The position numbers were made by a program, and so were the translations under genes. A stretch of 15,659 nucleotides of DNA from JAKFVC01 sp040386595 (GTDB lineage: Bacteria; Planctomycetota; Planctomycetia; Planctomycetales; Planctomycetaceae): NCBI GenBank assembly GCA_040386595.1, contig JAZKFE010000266.1:1-15659 (forward strand). The letters are read 5' to 3'. Under the pieces are notes generated by a model, which did no database searches, was not told the DNA's origin, and worked only from the letters and a program-made list of their open reading frames with translations. Shown here one piece after another: positions 6,949 through 14,264 of this stretch (the first letter of the stretch is position 1; each line of letters starts with the position of its first letter).

Positions 6949-9282
6949 ATGGAATTACACGGTGCCCAAGCTCCAGTGCCCAAGTCGGTCCGCGACCTGT
7001 TACTAAAAACGGACAACACTCATCCGGGCTTGCAACTCGACAAATACGCTGAAACCTGGAGCGCCTCGACGATTGGTGACTCATTTGCGGGTCAGGTTCA
7101 GCGACACGTGGTTGACGCAGTGGTGCGCCTTTCGCAAGCTCCGCCAGACGGCCTGGACTTCAAATCACTTCTCGCACGACGGCAACGTCTGTGGACTTCT
7201 TTGTCCGCGACTGTGATTGAAGCGGAGACAGTGGGGCCGTTCACGCTGCACTTGGCTCGTGCCTCGGCTCTGGAAAATGCTGGGATTTGTCTGCATCCCA
7301 TTTATGGCTGTCTGCATTTACCGGGTACTGGAATTAAGGGGATGACGAGGGCCTTTGCAGAAACGGTGTGGAAGCCTGAGCAATCCGATGAACAACAGGC
7401 GAATCAGATTATCCAGCGGGTCTTCGGATACGTTGGAGAGAGAACCGACGAGGATCAGGTAAGCGGCGGTTCTGTCGTGTTTCACGACGGCTGGCCGACT
7501 GCGTGGCCGAAATTGGAAGCCGATATCCTCAACAGCCATCATTCGCGTTACTACGGCGAGTCCGACAATCGTGTTCCGCCTCCGGGCGACTGGGAAGAAC
7601 CAATTCCCGTCGTCTTTCTAACAGCGACTGTCGGCTCGCGATTTCAATTCGCAATTTCGCTGCGCCGCCGACCGCAAAAGGACGAACTCGATAACGCGAA
7701 TCGGCTGTTGGAACTGGCCAGTGAATGGCTGACGGGAGCCTTGGAACATCTCGGTGCGGGGGCAAAAACCACGGCGGGCTACGGCACCTTTCGCGTATTG
7801 CAGTCACCGGCCGGTGCCCCGAAGCAAGCAGCTGCAAAAACGGAAACGCCGCCATCAGTACGCCGACTGGCCCGTGCTCAATACGAACTGGAACTGATTA
7901 CCCCAGCGTTTCTGGCCGGTCCTCATCAGCCGAACGATGGCAACCTCTATTCCGCTGCGGAATGCGATCTTCGCCCCGCATCGCTGCGCGGCATGCTTCG
8001 ATGGTGGTGGCGGACGATGTATGCCGGTTGGATCAGACCAGTGGACTTACGCCGCCTGGAAGATGCCGTGTGGGGCAGTACCGAGCAGGCCGGTGCCGTG
8101 CGTGTCATTGTCGAATCGATTCCCGGCGTTGGCGGGCCAGTCCTGTTTGATCGTGACGAGATCATTCGCACCAATCACCTGCCTGGACCTCCGAATAGAA
8201 AAACCACGCAAGGGCTTACGTATCACACTTATGGAATGGACGAAGACAGAGGCCGTCGCCATTTCCGTCCCCCCGGGGCCAAATGGCGAATCACGATAAC
8301 TGGCCGCTCGACCAAACTCAGCGGCAGTAAAGCCGACATCGCCGCGCCAGAGATGCTTAGGCAGGCTCAGGCTGCATTATGGTTTTTGTGCGAATATGGA
8401 GGCGTCGGTGCGAAGTCCCGCAAAGGCTTCGGAGCCTTCGCTGTGCCAGCCGAATTACCAGCAATCGACGTCGCCGAATTCGCTGCATCTGCGCCACAGT
8501 TTTTGTCGAGCGTTGGGATCGTAGCGGGAAACATTGCGTCGCCAGATATTTCCCCTGCATGGAAGCATGCGATCGTGGTCGAGGCGATCGACACTCCTTG
8601 GAAGAACTACCTGATGGCGCTTGACCGTGTTGGAAGCGCGGCTCAATCGTTTGCTCAAAGCAAGAAACATTTGGCGGAGAAGAAGGCGCTCGGGTTGCCA
8701 CGTAACGTGGGTAAACCGGTAACGGGTACATTCCACGCTGGGGCAGACGTGTCACGCACGAATCGTCACTCCTCACCGCTGCAATTTCATCTCCAGCGCG
8801 CGACTAACGGAACCTACGCGGTGCGCATCGTCGCATTTCCTTCACCGCAGTTACCGAATTTCGAAGTTAGCCGCCAGTTCCTGCAGAATGCCGCAGCAGC
8901 GATCCGGGCCAATGTTCTGGCCGAAGTTGAAACCCACGCGTCAGTAGGCGCACGGCTGGCGGTGTTGCCAGCGCCCCCCCCGACGGCGCCAGCGGTCCAG
9001 ACTATTTCATTACCGAAACCCGGTGAACGCGTCTCCGCAAAATTGTCGGCCGAGAGAACCGGCAAAGGTGGCTGGCGGGCCTTGCATGAGGCATCCAAGC
9101 TCATTGGACCAATCCAGAACTCAGGCGATGTTCCTGGGGATAAGCTGGCTGGACAAATTTTGGATTTGATTGTTGCAATAATCTCAGCAAAAGAGATCGC
9201 CTTCCGGTATCCTACGGCCGCGGATGAAGCCCGTGCTGCCAAGCCGTCAAAGCCGCCCGCGAAAGGTCCGAAACGATGGTGA
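6949..9282 (+). CDS. Cmr6-Cmr1 fusion protein
   Basis: A single 777-aa chain carries two Cmr subunits. Residues 1 to about 290 are Cmr6-like, with GTGIKGMTRAFAE at about 126 and the glycine loop GAGAKTTAGYGTF at about 269. An Ala/Lys/Pro linker (290-304) follows. From about 305 the sequence is Cmr1: YELELITPAFLAG, LRPASLRGMLRWWWRTM at about 342-358, the loop GVGAKSRKGFGAF at 485-497, and a second RAMP half with LGLPRNVGKP and SPLQFHLQR. A tail from about 690 (PGERVSAKLSAERTGKGGW...) looks like a small beta-rich module I cannot assign firmly. In known complexes Cmr6 and Cmr1 cap the crRNA 3' end together, so the fusion fits their contact. ATG 6949 is preferred, with GGAAAG upstream; a TTG at 6910 inside cmr5 would add 13 residues. 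No separate cmr1 or cmr6 exists in the window. Confidence 0.9.
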   Translation: MELHGAQAPVPKSVRDLLLKTDNTHPGLQLDKYAETWSASTIGDSFAGQVQRHVVDAVVRLSQAPPDGLDFKSLLARRQRLWTSLSATVIEAETVGPFTLHLARASALENAGICLHPIYGCLHLPGTGIKGMTRAFAETVWKPEQSDEQQANQIIQRVFGYVGERTDEDQVSGGSVVFHDGWPTAWPKLEADILNSHHSRYYGESDNRVPPPGDWEEPIPVVFLTATVGSRFQFAISLRRRPQKDELDNANRLLELASEWLTGALEHLGAGAKTTAGYGTFRVLQSPAGAPKQAAAKTETPPSVRRLARAQYELELITPAFLAGPHQPNDGNLYSAAECDLRPASLRGMLRWWWRTMYAGWIRPVDLRRLEDAVWGSTEQAGAVRVIVESIPGVGGPVLFDRDEIIRTNHLPGPPNRKTTQGLTYHTYGMDEDRGRRHFRPPGAKWRITITGRSTKLSGSKADIAAPEMLRQAQAALWFLCEYGGVGAKSRKGFGAFAVPAELPAIDVAEFAASAPQFLSSVGIVAGNIASPDISPAWKHAIVVEAIDTPWKNYLMALDRVGSAAQSFAQSKKHLAEKKALGLPRNVGKPVTGTFHAGADVSRTNRHSSPLQFHLQRATNGTYAVRIVAFPSPQLPNFEVSRQFLQNAAAAIRANVLAEVETHASVGARLAVLPAPPPTAPAVQTISLPKPGERVSAKLSAERTGKGGWRALHEASKLIGPIQNSGDVPGDKLAGQILDLIVAIISAKEIAFRYPTAADEARAAKPSKPPAKGPKRW

Positions 9283-9313
9283 TCCTTTCTGCTCCGCAAA
9301 GCGTTCTCGTGTT

Positions 9314-9682
9314 ATGTCAGTTCCAACGATGACAACTTACTTACTCAATTCGCCAGTACTGACCGCATATGGTGAGTATTCATTTTCTGGACCATTAATG
9401 AGTGACGAAGCCCGCGACTTGCTTGCGGGCGGATTTATCTCGGCGATTGGACACGCTACCGCAGCCGAGTTTTTGGCACAGTTGTTGGGTATCAATGTCT
9501 CTCTGAATCGCGTTGCCATCGAGATGCACCCTGGAGATCGTGCCGTAGTACTGCGTCTTAAACAACGCTTACCAGAGAATCGTACACTCAGTTTTGACGA
9601 AGTCCAGTCGTTTCCCAGCGAGTTGGGACTCCTCGTCATGAGAGAACCGTCTGAAATAACAGCAATCCCGCGCCCTAGCTGA
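9314..9682 (+). CDS. crn2: Crn2 (DUF1874/AcrIII-1 family) cA4 ring nuclease
   Basis: Small protein of 122 aa matching the DUF1874 family, which includes the viral anti-CRISPR AcrIII-1 and host Crn2 enzymes that open cyclic tetra-adenylate. Visible marks are YLLNSPVLTAYGEYSF at the start, FISAIGHATAAEFLAQLLG, NRVAIEMHPGDRAVVLRL and QRLPENRTLSFDEV. With this start the catalytic His falls at residue 47, and Arg85 and Glu88 also line up with the residues known as important in AcrIII-1. An ATG at 9329 and an upstream in-frame GTG at 9224 (inside the previous gene) are alternatives; no start has a clear ribosome site. It lies 31 bp after the cmr operon and 18 bp before the membrane CARF gene. Its inferred job is to end cA4 signalling. 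A viral-type anti-CRISPR role is less likely in this position. Confidence 0.88.
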   Translation: MSVPTMTTYLLNSPVLTAYGEYSFSGPLMSDEARDLLAGGFISAIGHATAAEFLAQLLGINVSLNRVAIEMHPGDRAVVLRLKQRLPENRTLSFDEVQSFPSELGLLVMREPSEITAIPRPS

Positions 9683-9684
9683 CA

Positions 9685-9690
9685 TCGGAG
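9685..9690 (+). promoter_or_regulatory. Ribosome binding site of the membrane CARF gene
   Basis: TCGGAG lies ten bases before a GTG at 9701, just after the crn2 stop. It supports the non-ATG start of the CARF gene. Confidence 0.45.
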
Positions 9691-9700
9691 AATTAGTCAC

Positions 9701-10660
9701 GTGCCAGCCTCTTCACCAAACCGCAACGATCTCGCCTATTTTATGATTCAACAATTAGTTGGATCCAGTAAGTGGGGACATTTCTTTTGGACAGTCTTAT
9801 TGTTGACTGCATTCGGAGTGGTCGTAAACAGCATTTCGAACTTGTTGGGAGAAGCGGCGAAGGGATTAGGATGGGCATCATGGCCGGAAGACGTAATTAT
9901 TGTTATCGCATTCGCTGGATTGGTCTGGTGGTTACGAAGTGGGGCGTCAAAACACGAGCAAGACTATGCTCCTCACGTCGTCAGTGATAGTGATCCTGCT
10001 GTCGTCAGGGCAGTCATCTTGTACCTGTCGCCAGCAGACCGGCCAGGCTCCGTAGAAAATCGTCAGATCATTGAAGAAATCATTCGAGGCGAAACATCTA
10101 CCGAGGCCGATACTTGTTTGTTGGCCAATCCCGGATTCATTCAAAGGAGTGATGTCACTAAATTGACTTGGCGGATGCCGCTGGGAGCCATCGACCACCA
10201 TAAGTCGAGGTTGACTCACGTCGTTGTCATCGCGTCGGCAGACCGGAACTCAGCAAATTCGCAATCTCGCGGGACGATTCACGATGTACCGCTCTTCAAG
10301 CAATTCATTGAGTCTGTGGGGCGTCCTGCCACTGGCCAGCCGTGTCGATTCAAAGTGCTTGGGCTTGCGCAGTTACTGGAGTCTTGTCACGATGAATCTC
10401 TGAAGTCGAGGGCCAACGACTTTATAAACGGGGTCGATTTTGAAAATGTCAGAGAGCTGGGTGAAGCGACTGTCCTGAGTTTCAATGCGCTTAGTAATCT
10501 GGATGTCGGTGCGAAGGAAACGGTCGTTGATGTAACGGGTGGTCAAAAGCCTCCGACTATTGCTGGGACTTTGGTTAGTCAGGCTGAAGGTCGACGTATT
10601 CAGTATGTCAGCACACACGGTTACAAAGTGATGACATACGACATTACCTACGCCATCTAA
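9701..10660 (+). CDS. Two-helix transmembrane CARF-domain effector
   Basis: The 319-aa product starts at GTG. Two hydrophobic segments come first: about residues 28-49 (FFWTVLLLTAFGVVVN...) and 63-78 (DVIIVIAFAGLVWWLR). The soluble part from about residue 95 is CARF-like: an AVVRAVILYLSP strand, THVVVIASADRNSA, and near the C-terminus the diagnostic strand-turn-helix VVDVTGGQKPPTIAGTLVSQ followed by IQYVST. CARF domains bind cyclic oligoadenylates. No HEPN, PD-(D/E)xK or other enzyme domain is seen, so the membrane part is the presumed effector, as in Cam1, a CARF membrane protein that depolarises cells; Cam1 has one helix where this has two. It lies directly after cas10-cmr and crn2, so activation by cA4 is inferred. 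It could instead belong to another CARF-TM family. Confidence 0.8.
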   Translation: MPASSPNRNDLAYFMIQQLVGSSKWGHFFWTVLLLTAFGVVVNSISNLLGEAAKGLGWASWPEDVIIVIAFAGLVWWLRSGASKHEQDYAPHVVSDSDPAVVRAVILYLSPADRPGSVENRQIIEEIIRGETSTEADTCLLANPGFIQRSDVTKLTWRMPLGAIDHHKSRLTHVVVIASADRNSANSQSRGTIHDVPLFKQFIESVGRPATGQPCRFKVLGLAQLLESCHDESLKSRANDFINGVDFENVRELGEATVLSFNALSNLDVGAKETVVDVTGGQKPPTIAGTLVSQAEGRRIQYVSTHGYKVMTYDITYAI

Positions 10661-10894
10661 TCGCGGTTGCAACGCATTTCACCGAATTCAGTGATCTGAA
10701 CGTGCCTGAATTTCGTAATCTTACATGCCCCCCTCGGTGGCAGTGATTGGGAACAACGGCTGGCTGAGGTGTGGACAGCATGGAAGCCCCGCCGGAAGGC
10801 TGAGTGACCATGTGGAGAGGGGCGTGTCGAGCGTGTTTCCGGGTAGAAAAGGGACATTCACCTTCGCTCGCGAATGACAGCGACTCGACGGCCA

Positions 10895-11136
10895 CGGCCT
10901 GCTGGTGGGCCTGATCACCAGCGCCGACTTAATGGATTGCGGTTCCAGAGGACCAGATCCACGCGGTCGGTAGGGTGTGCGACTCAGGTTCGCCTGTGAG
11001 CAATGCCCGCAACCGTGAGGTGCGTGTGACAGCGCAGAAGCCCCCAGTGGGCACGGCTGTCACGGCTTGTGGCCGAAGACCCCTTCGGTAGGGAGAATTG
11101 CGGGGACGGGTGTCCGCTCAAAGATCGAGCGTCCCG
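10895..11136 (+). ncRNA. Candidate structured RNA inside leader copy A
   Basis: The leader is unusually GC-rich and packed with perfect inverted repeats: CGGC/GCCG plus GCTGGTG/CACCAGC (10895-10926), GTGACAGC/GCTGTCAC (11026-11063) enclosing GCCC/GGGC, CCGAAG/CTTCGG with loop ACCC (11073-11088), and CGCTC/GAGCG (11115-11131). Several in a row suggest a folded transcript, but stem-loops alone do not prove an RNA gene, and no known RNA family is recognised. The strand is assumed to follow the array. Confidence 0.25.
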
Positions 11137-11176
11137 GAAACGCGAGCTTCGTATCCGCCTGTTTTTAGAAAACCGG

Positions 11177-11205
11177 TTGGCTTCACGGTGGGGTCCGAAT
11201 ATCGA
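11177..11205 (+). promoter_or_regulatory. Candidate crRNA promoter in leader copy A
   Basis: TTGGCT (11177-11182) and TATCGA (11200-11205) are separated by 17 bp, about 90 bp before the first repeat of the mini-array. The boxes are imperfect. The same sequence is present in leader copy B at 15048-15076. Confidence 0.3.
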
Positions 11206-11293
11206 TAACCGAGACAATTTTCCATGTCCAATGTAAACCGCTTGTCAGAGAGGAGTTACCGCGAAAAAACCGAATCGCGTGAACGAATGAGCG

Positions 11294-11400
11294 GATCCGC
11301 AGACTGGCCCTTCGGGGCCAGTGTAGAAGATGGAGAAGCCAGGGCGAGCATATCCACCACCGTAGGATCCGCAGACTGGCCCTTCGGGGCCAGTGTAGAA
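11294..11400 (+). CRISPR. Mini-array: two variant repeats, one spacer
   Basis: Two identical 35-nt repeats (11294-11328 and 11366-11400) flank a 37-bp spacer (11329-11365). The first 26 bases equal the repeat of the main array, but the last nine are AGTGTAGAA instead of GATTGAAAC. The change completes a perfect 7-bp stem, CTGGCCC/GGGCCAG, around the TTCG loop and replaces the usual ATTGAAAC handle by GTGTAGAA. The array follows leader copy A and ends 83 bp upstream of cas6-RT-cas1. Confidence 0.9.
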
Positions 11401-11417
11401 TGGATTCGATTTAGGAC

Positions 11418-11446
11418 GTGACTTGCCTGTAGTTCATTTGTACAAT
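11418..11446 (+). promoter_or_regulatory. Candidate promoter of cas6-RT-cas1-cas2
   Basis: GTGACT (11418-11423, four of six to the -35 consensus) and TACAAT (11441-11446, five of six to the -10 consensus) are 17 bp apart, just after the mini-array and 37 bp before the ATG at 11484. Placement and spacing make this the best promoter candidate in the window. Confidence 0.45.
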
Positions 11447-11483
11447 ATCGTGGATTCGTCTTCCTTCTCTGGCGAGGCGGAGT

Positions 11484-14264
11484 ATGTCTTCCGGGCTACA
11501 GATCTTTCGGTTTCGTGTTGTCCTCAAACCGTCGCGAGCCGTGCGGCTACATCCTCATCAGGCGGGGCTGGTGTATGCCGTTATGGCCGAAGCCAATGGG
11601 CTGGCTCAAGGGATTCCACCGGCCGTGCCCGAAGGACTGATGGTCGAGGCTGTCGAACAATGCCGCATTCGAGTGGCGCCGTTTCAGCACTATGCGTTTG
11701 GTCTGACTTTGCTCGCCGGGTCGCCTACCGAAGCTCGTGAACGTTGTCGCTTGTTGCGGCGCGGACTGAATGCTTTGGGACAGAAGCCGACTTCCGGATC
11801 GTTGGTCTTTTGTGGCAATTTTTCGCTGGTTGAGATTTATGATCTCGTCGCCGATCGGAGTTTGTTCGAGGACAATCTGCCGACTGCCATTGCCATAGAG
11901 GACATCCTTGCAGAGATTGATCGACTGCGAGCTCATCCGCGTCTGACAATACGGTTCACTAGCCCGCTACGCATGAGTCGCACCAAACATGGGTTGGCGG
12001 GTCGCAAACCCCTGTTTTTTGATCGTCGTGAGTTTCAGCCTGAAGTCTTCCTACGCCGCGTTCGAGGCCGCGTCGCCAAACTGGGATTGCTACCGCTTTT
12101 GAATTCAGACGCCGTGGGTCGAGTGGAACTGGTTGCCAATCATCTGGTGTGGCTGGATATCCCTTACGGCTTTGGTCCGAAACAGAAACAGCTTGGAGGT
12201 GCTGCGGGCGATGTGATTCTTACTGGACTCACGCGAGACGACATCGAGACATTGGTCTGGGGCCAATACACCGGAATCGGTGAAAGCACGAGATTTGGCC
12301 ACGGTCGTTATCGGATTGCTCAACTGGGAATTGATCCCTATGCCTGCCCACGGTCAACGGGATTGCGCGACCTGGCCTTCAATTCCGAATTTCTTGACGT
12401 CGCCGCCGAACGCTATGACCTGGAATCAGGTCGTGCTGGTCATTTGGTGAGGCTCCTGCGGTCCGGTCACTATGCCCCGCAACCGGCAACGACAGTCACG
12501 ATTGGTCAAGGAACGAAGCAGCGGCAACTGGCCATTCCTCACCGCGAGGATCGTGTATTGCAACGTGCTGTACTGGAGCTGATTGGGGACGCACTCGATC
12601 CGCTGTTCCAGTCATCGTCGCTGGCGTATCGGCGGGGAAAAGGTCGACATGACGCTCCACCGCAGTTGCAAGCGGCATTTGCTCAGGGCTATCGCTGGGC
12701 GGTCCGGGCAGATTTTTCCGACTTCTTTGATTCCATTGAGCATGATGAACTGCAACGTCGATTGCACGCCTACCTGGCCGACCCCCAACTCGTCGGCTTG
12801 CTGATGGTATGGGTGGGAAGTGCATCTCCTAAGCCGGGCCGCGGACTGCCGACGGGCGCTGTAATTTCTCCGTTATTGGCAAATGTGTTTCTGGATGAAT
12901 TCGATGAGCAAGTGGCCCATGCCGGTGGGCGATTGATCCGCTATGCTGATGACTTCGTGATCCTCTTCCGTGAGCAAGCAGCAGCCGAGGCGATGTTTAA
13001 TACTGCGGAAGAACTGGCGGAAGAATTGCGGCTGGCCCTGAATGCCCAGAAATCATCTGTCATCGACCTACGCGAACCTTTTCAATTCCTCGGTTTTGAA
13101 TTTAAAGTCGGCGCGGAATGGAGCAAATCTTCCTCAGCAGCTCCTCAATCCATTGATCATTTGGGATGGCGTGAAACAAATGCCTCATCACGTCTGCCCG
13201 AAGGTGGGCTCGCCCTACCTGGCGAGACTCACGGGCAATCAGTTGCTCCGCGAGGAGTGGTCCTGATTGGCCCGGGATGGGACTGGATCACAGCTCGCGG
13301 CGACACGCTACGGTATGGTCGCCGGGATCGAGAAACAATGGAAGTTCCGCTCGATTTTGAACACGTGGATCTGATTGTCGCTCTCGGGTATCCAGATTTG
13401 GAACAGCCGTTGCTGCGGCGCCTTCGAGATACGGGAACTTCCGTTGTGGTCGCTTCGGATGCCATCGCTGATGACTTGTGGCTCACGCGGGCTGACCTGG
13501 AAGATGCCGAGCTGGTTCGAGCACAAGTACGTTGTGTGGACGACCCGGCTTGGAGGCTGGAAGTCGCAACGTGGCTCATCGTAGTGAAGCTGATGAACTA
13601 TGCCGCGCTGTCCAAGGCGGCACCGTCACGGCACGGAACCGATTCAACGATCGAGCAACTGCAGGAACTGGCTCATCGGGCCGGGCGTTGCGAACGTGTG
13701 GAACAGCTCCTCGGACTGGAAGGTGCGGGCGCGGCGGCCTGGTATCGTTCCCTTAACGGACGTGTTTCCCCCGCGTTTGCGTTCCCAGGCCGGCAAGCTC
13801 CCGCAGCCGACGATCCTATTAACGTGTTGTTGAATATAGGATACACGGCCTTACACCGTTGGTTGATCATCCTGCTAAGGCAGCAGGGGTTCGCTCCATC
13901 AGTCGGAATACTGCACACTCCGCGCCGGGGGCACGCAGCACTCGCGTCAGATCTACAGGAGCCATTTCGGCATCTGGTCGATCGCGTGGTGATCGAGTTC
14001 TCCTATGAGATGTCGCCCAGTGACTTCCAGCAGTCGCAACACGGCCCGTTCGCTCTGAAAATCGCACCCGGGACACAAAAGCGGTTTCGAGCAGCCTTAT
14101 ACCGCAGTTGGAATCGTTATTGTCGGGGTCTCATCGATTCGGCTCCGCAGCCGTACCTGCAAATCATGAATCTCCACGCGCGAGCGTTGCGCAGGCACTT
14201 GCTGGACCGTTCGTCGGCATTTGTTCCGTTCGAACATCCATCGTCAGAGGAATCTGGAACATGA
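11484..14264 (+). CDS. Cas6-reverse transcriptase-Cas1 fusion
   Basis: A 926-aa three-part protein. Residues 1 to about 285 are Cas6, the crRNA-processing endoribonuclease, with the C-terminal glycine-rich loop GIGESTRFGHGRYRI at about 264-278. About 290-560 is a group II intron-like reverse transcriptase: motif A RADFSDFFDSI with Asp410, GLPTGAVISPLLANVFLDEF, and YADD with Asp489-Asp490, all intact. About 570-920 is Cas1, with the metal ligands in GLEGAGAAAWY (Glu746), GILHTPRRGH (His811) and ASDLQEPFR (Asp823). RT-Cas1 proteins of this type can acquire spacers from RNA. The ATG at 11484 has GAGG six bases upstream. The stop overlaps the cas2 start (ATGA). This is the only cas6 in the window, so it probably serves both arrays. 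Confidence 0.95.
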   Translation: MSSGLQIFRFRVVLKPSRAVRLHPHQAGLVYAVMAEANGLAQGIPPAVPEGLMVEAVEQCRIRVAPFQHYAFGLTLLAGSPTEARERCRLLRRGLNALGQKPTSGSLVFCGNFSLVEIYDLVADRSLFEDNLPTAIAIEDILAEIDRLRAHPRLTIRFTSPLRMSRTKHGLAGRKPLFFDRREFQPEVFLRRVRGRVAKLGLLPLLNSDAVGRVELVANHLVWLDIPYGFGPKQKQLGGAAGDVILTGLTRDDIETLVWGQYTGIGESTRFGHGRYRIAQLGIDPYACPRSTGLRDLAFNSEFLDVAAERYDLESGRAGHLVRLLRSGHYAPQPATTVTIGQGTKQRQLAIPHREDRVLQRAVLELIGDALDPLFQSSSLAYRRGKGRHDAPPQLQAAFAQGYRWAVRADFSDFFDSIEHDELQRRLHAYLADPQLVGLLMVWVGSASPKPGRGLPTGAVISPLLANVFLDEFDEQVAHAGGRLIRYADDFVILFREQAAAEAMFNTAEELAEELRLALNAQKSSVIDLREPFQFLGFEFKVGAEWSKSSSAAPQSIDHLGWRETNASSRLPEGGLALPGETHGQSVAPRGVVLIGPGWDWITARGDTLRYGRRDRETMEVPLDFEHVDLIVALGYPDLEQPLLRRLRDTGTSVVVASDAIADDLWLTRADLEDAELVRAQVRCVDDPAWRLEVATWLIVVKLMNYAALSKAAPSRHGTDSTIEQLQELAHRAGRCERVEQLLGLEGAGAAAWYRSLNGRVSPAFAFPGRQAPAADDPINVLLNIGYTALHRWLIILLRQQGFAPSVGILHTPRRGHAALASDLQEPFRHLVDRVVIEFSYEMSPSDFQQSQHGPFALKIAPGTQKRFRAALYRSWNRYCRGLIDSAPQPYLQIMNLHARALRRHLLDRSSAFVPFEHPSSEESGT

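Larger units (their letters stand above)
10701..11319. repeat. Long direct repeat, copy A (leader plus start of CRISPR repeat)
   Basis: This segment matches 14572-15190 at a constant offset of 3871 bases with no indels. I count 11 mismatches, all at or left of 10806; 10807-11319 is identical in both copies (513 bp). Homology fades gradually to the left of 10701 and stops abruptly on the right at base 26 of the CRISPR repeat. It begins about 40 bp after the CARF gene and leads into the mini-array. Open frames on its minus strand occur identically in both copies and are not believed to be genes. Confidence 0.95.

Noticed and set aside
9224..9313. Upstream in-frame GTG start for the Crn2 gene
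   Set aside because: The added 30 residues overlap the Cmr6-Cmr1 gene and are not part of the DUF1874 family. Starting at 9314 gives the usual family length.
10970..11010. GTGTGCGAC string resembling a group II intron 5' end near the RT gene
   Set aside because: No domain V-like hairpin or 3' end was found, and the RT belongs to a Cas6-RT-Cas1 fusion with no intron ORF context.
11095..11160. AATTGCGGGG and ATCCGCC strings resembling group I intron P and Q elements
   Set aside because: No convincing R and S elements (P7 pairing) follow, so I treat the match as chance. A covariance search could settle it.
10644..11217. Minus-strand open frames in leader copy A, found again in copy B
   Set aside because: Their similarity is explained by the DNA duplication. 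They have no ribosome sites or recognisable domains and differ where the DNA copies differ.
11329..11365. Possible self-match of the mini-array spacer to the cas6 upstream region or to genes in the window
   Set aside because: Only 6-9 base matches were found (for example GGATATGC near 3738 and GCTCGCCCT near 13207), no more than expected by chance. A whole-genome search with mismatches would be needed.
11224..11421. Plus-strand 65-codon frame starting in the leader and crossing both mini-array repeats
   Set aside because: It encodes the repeat twice (SADWPFGASVE) and has no protein character of its own.
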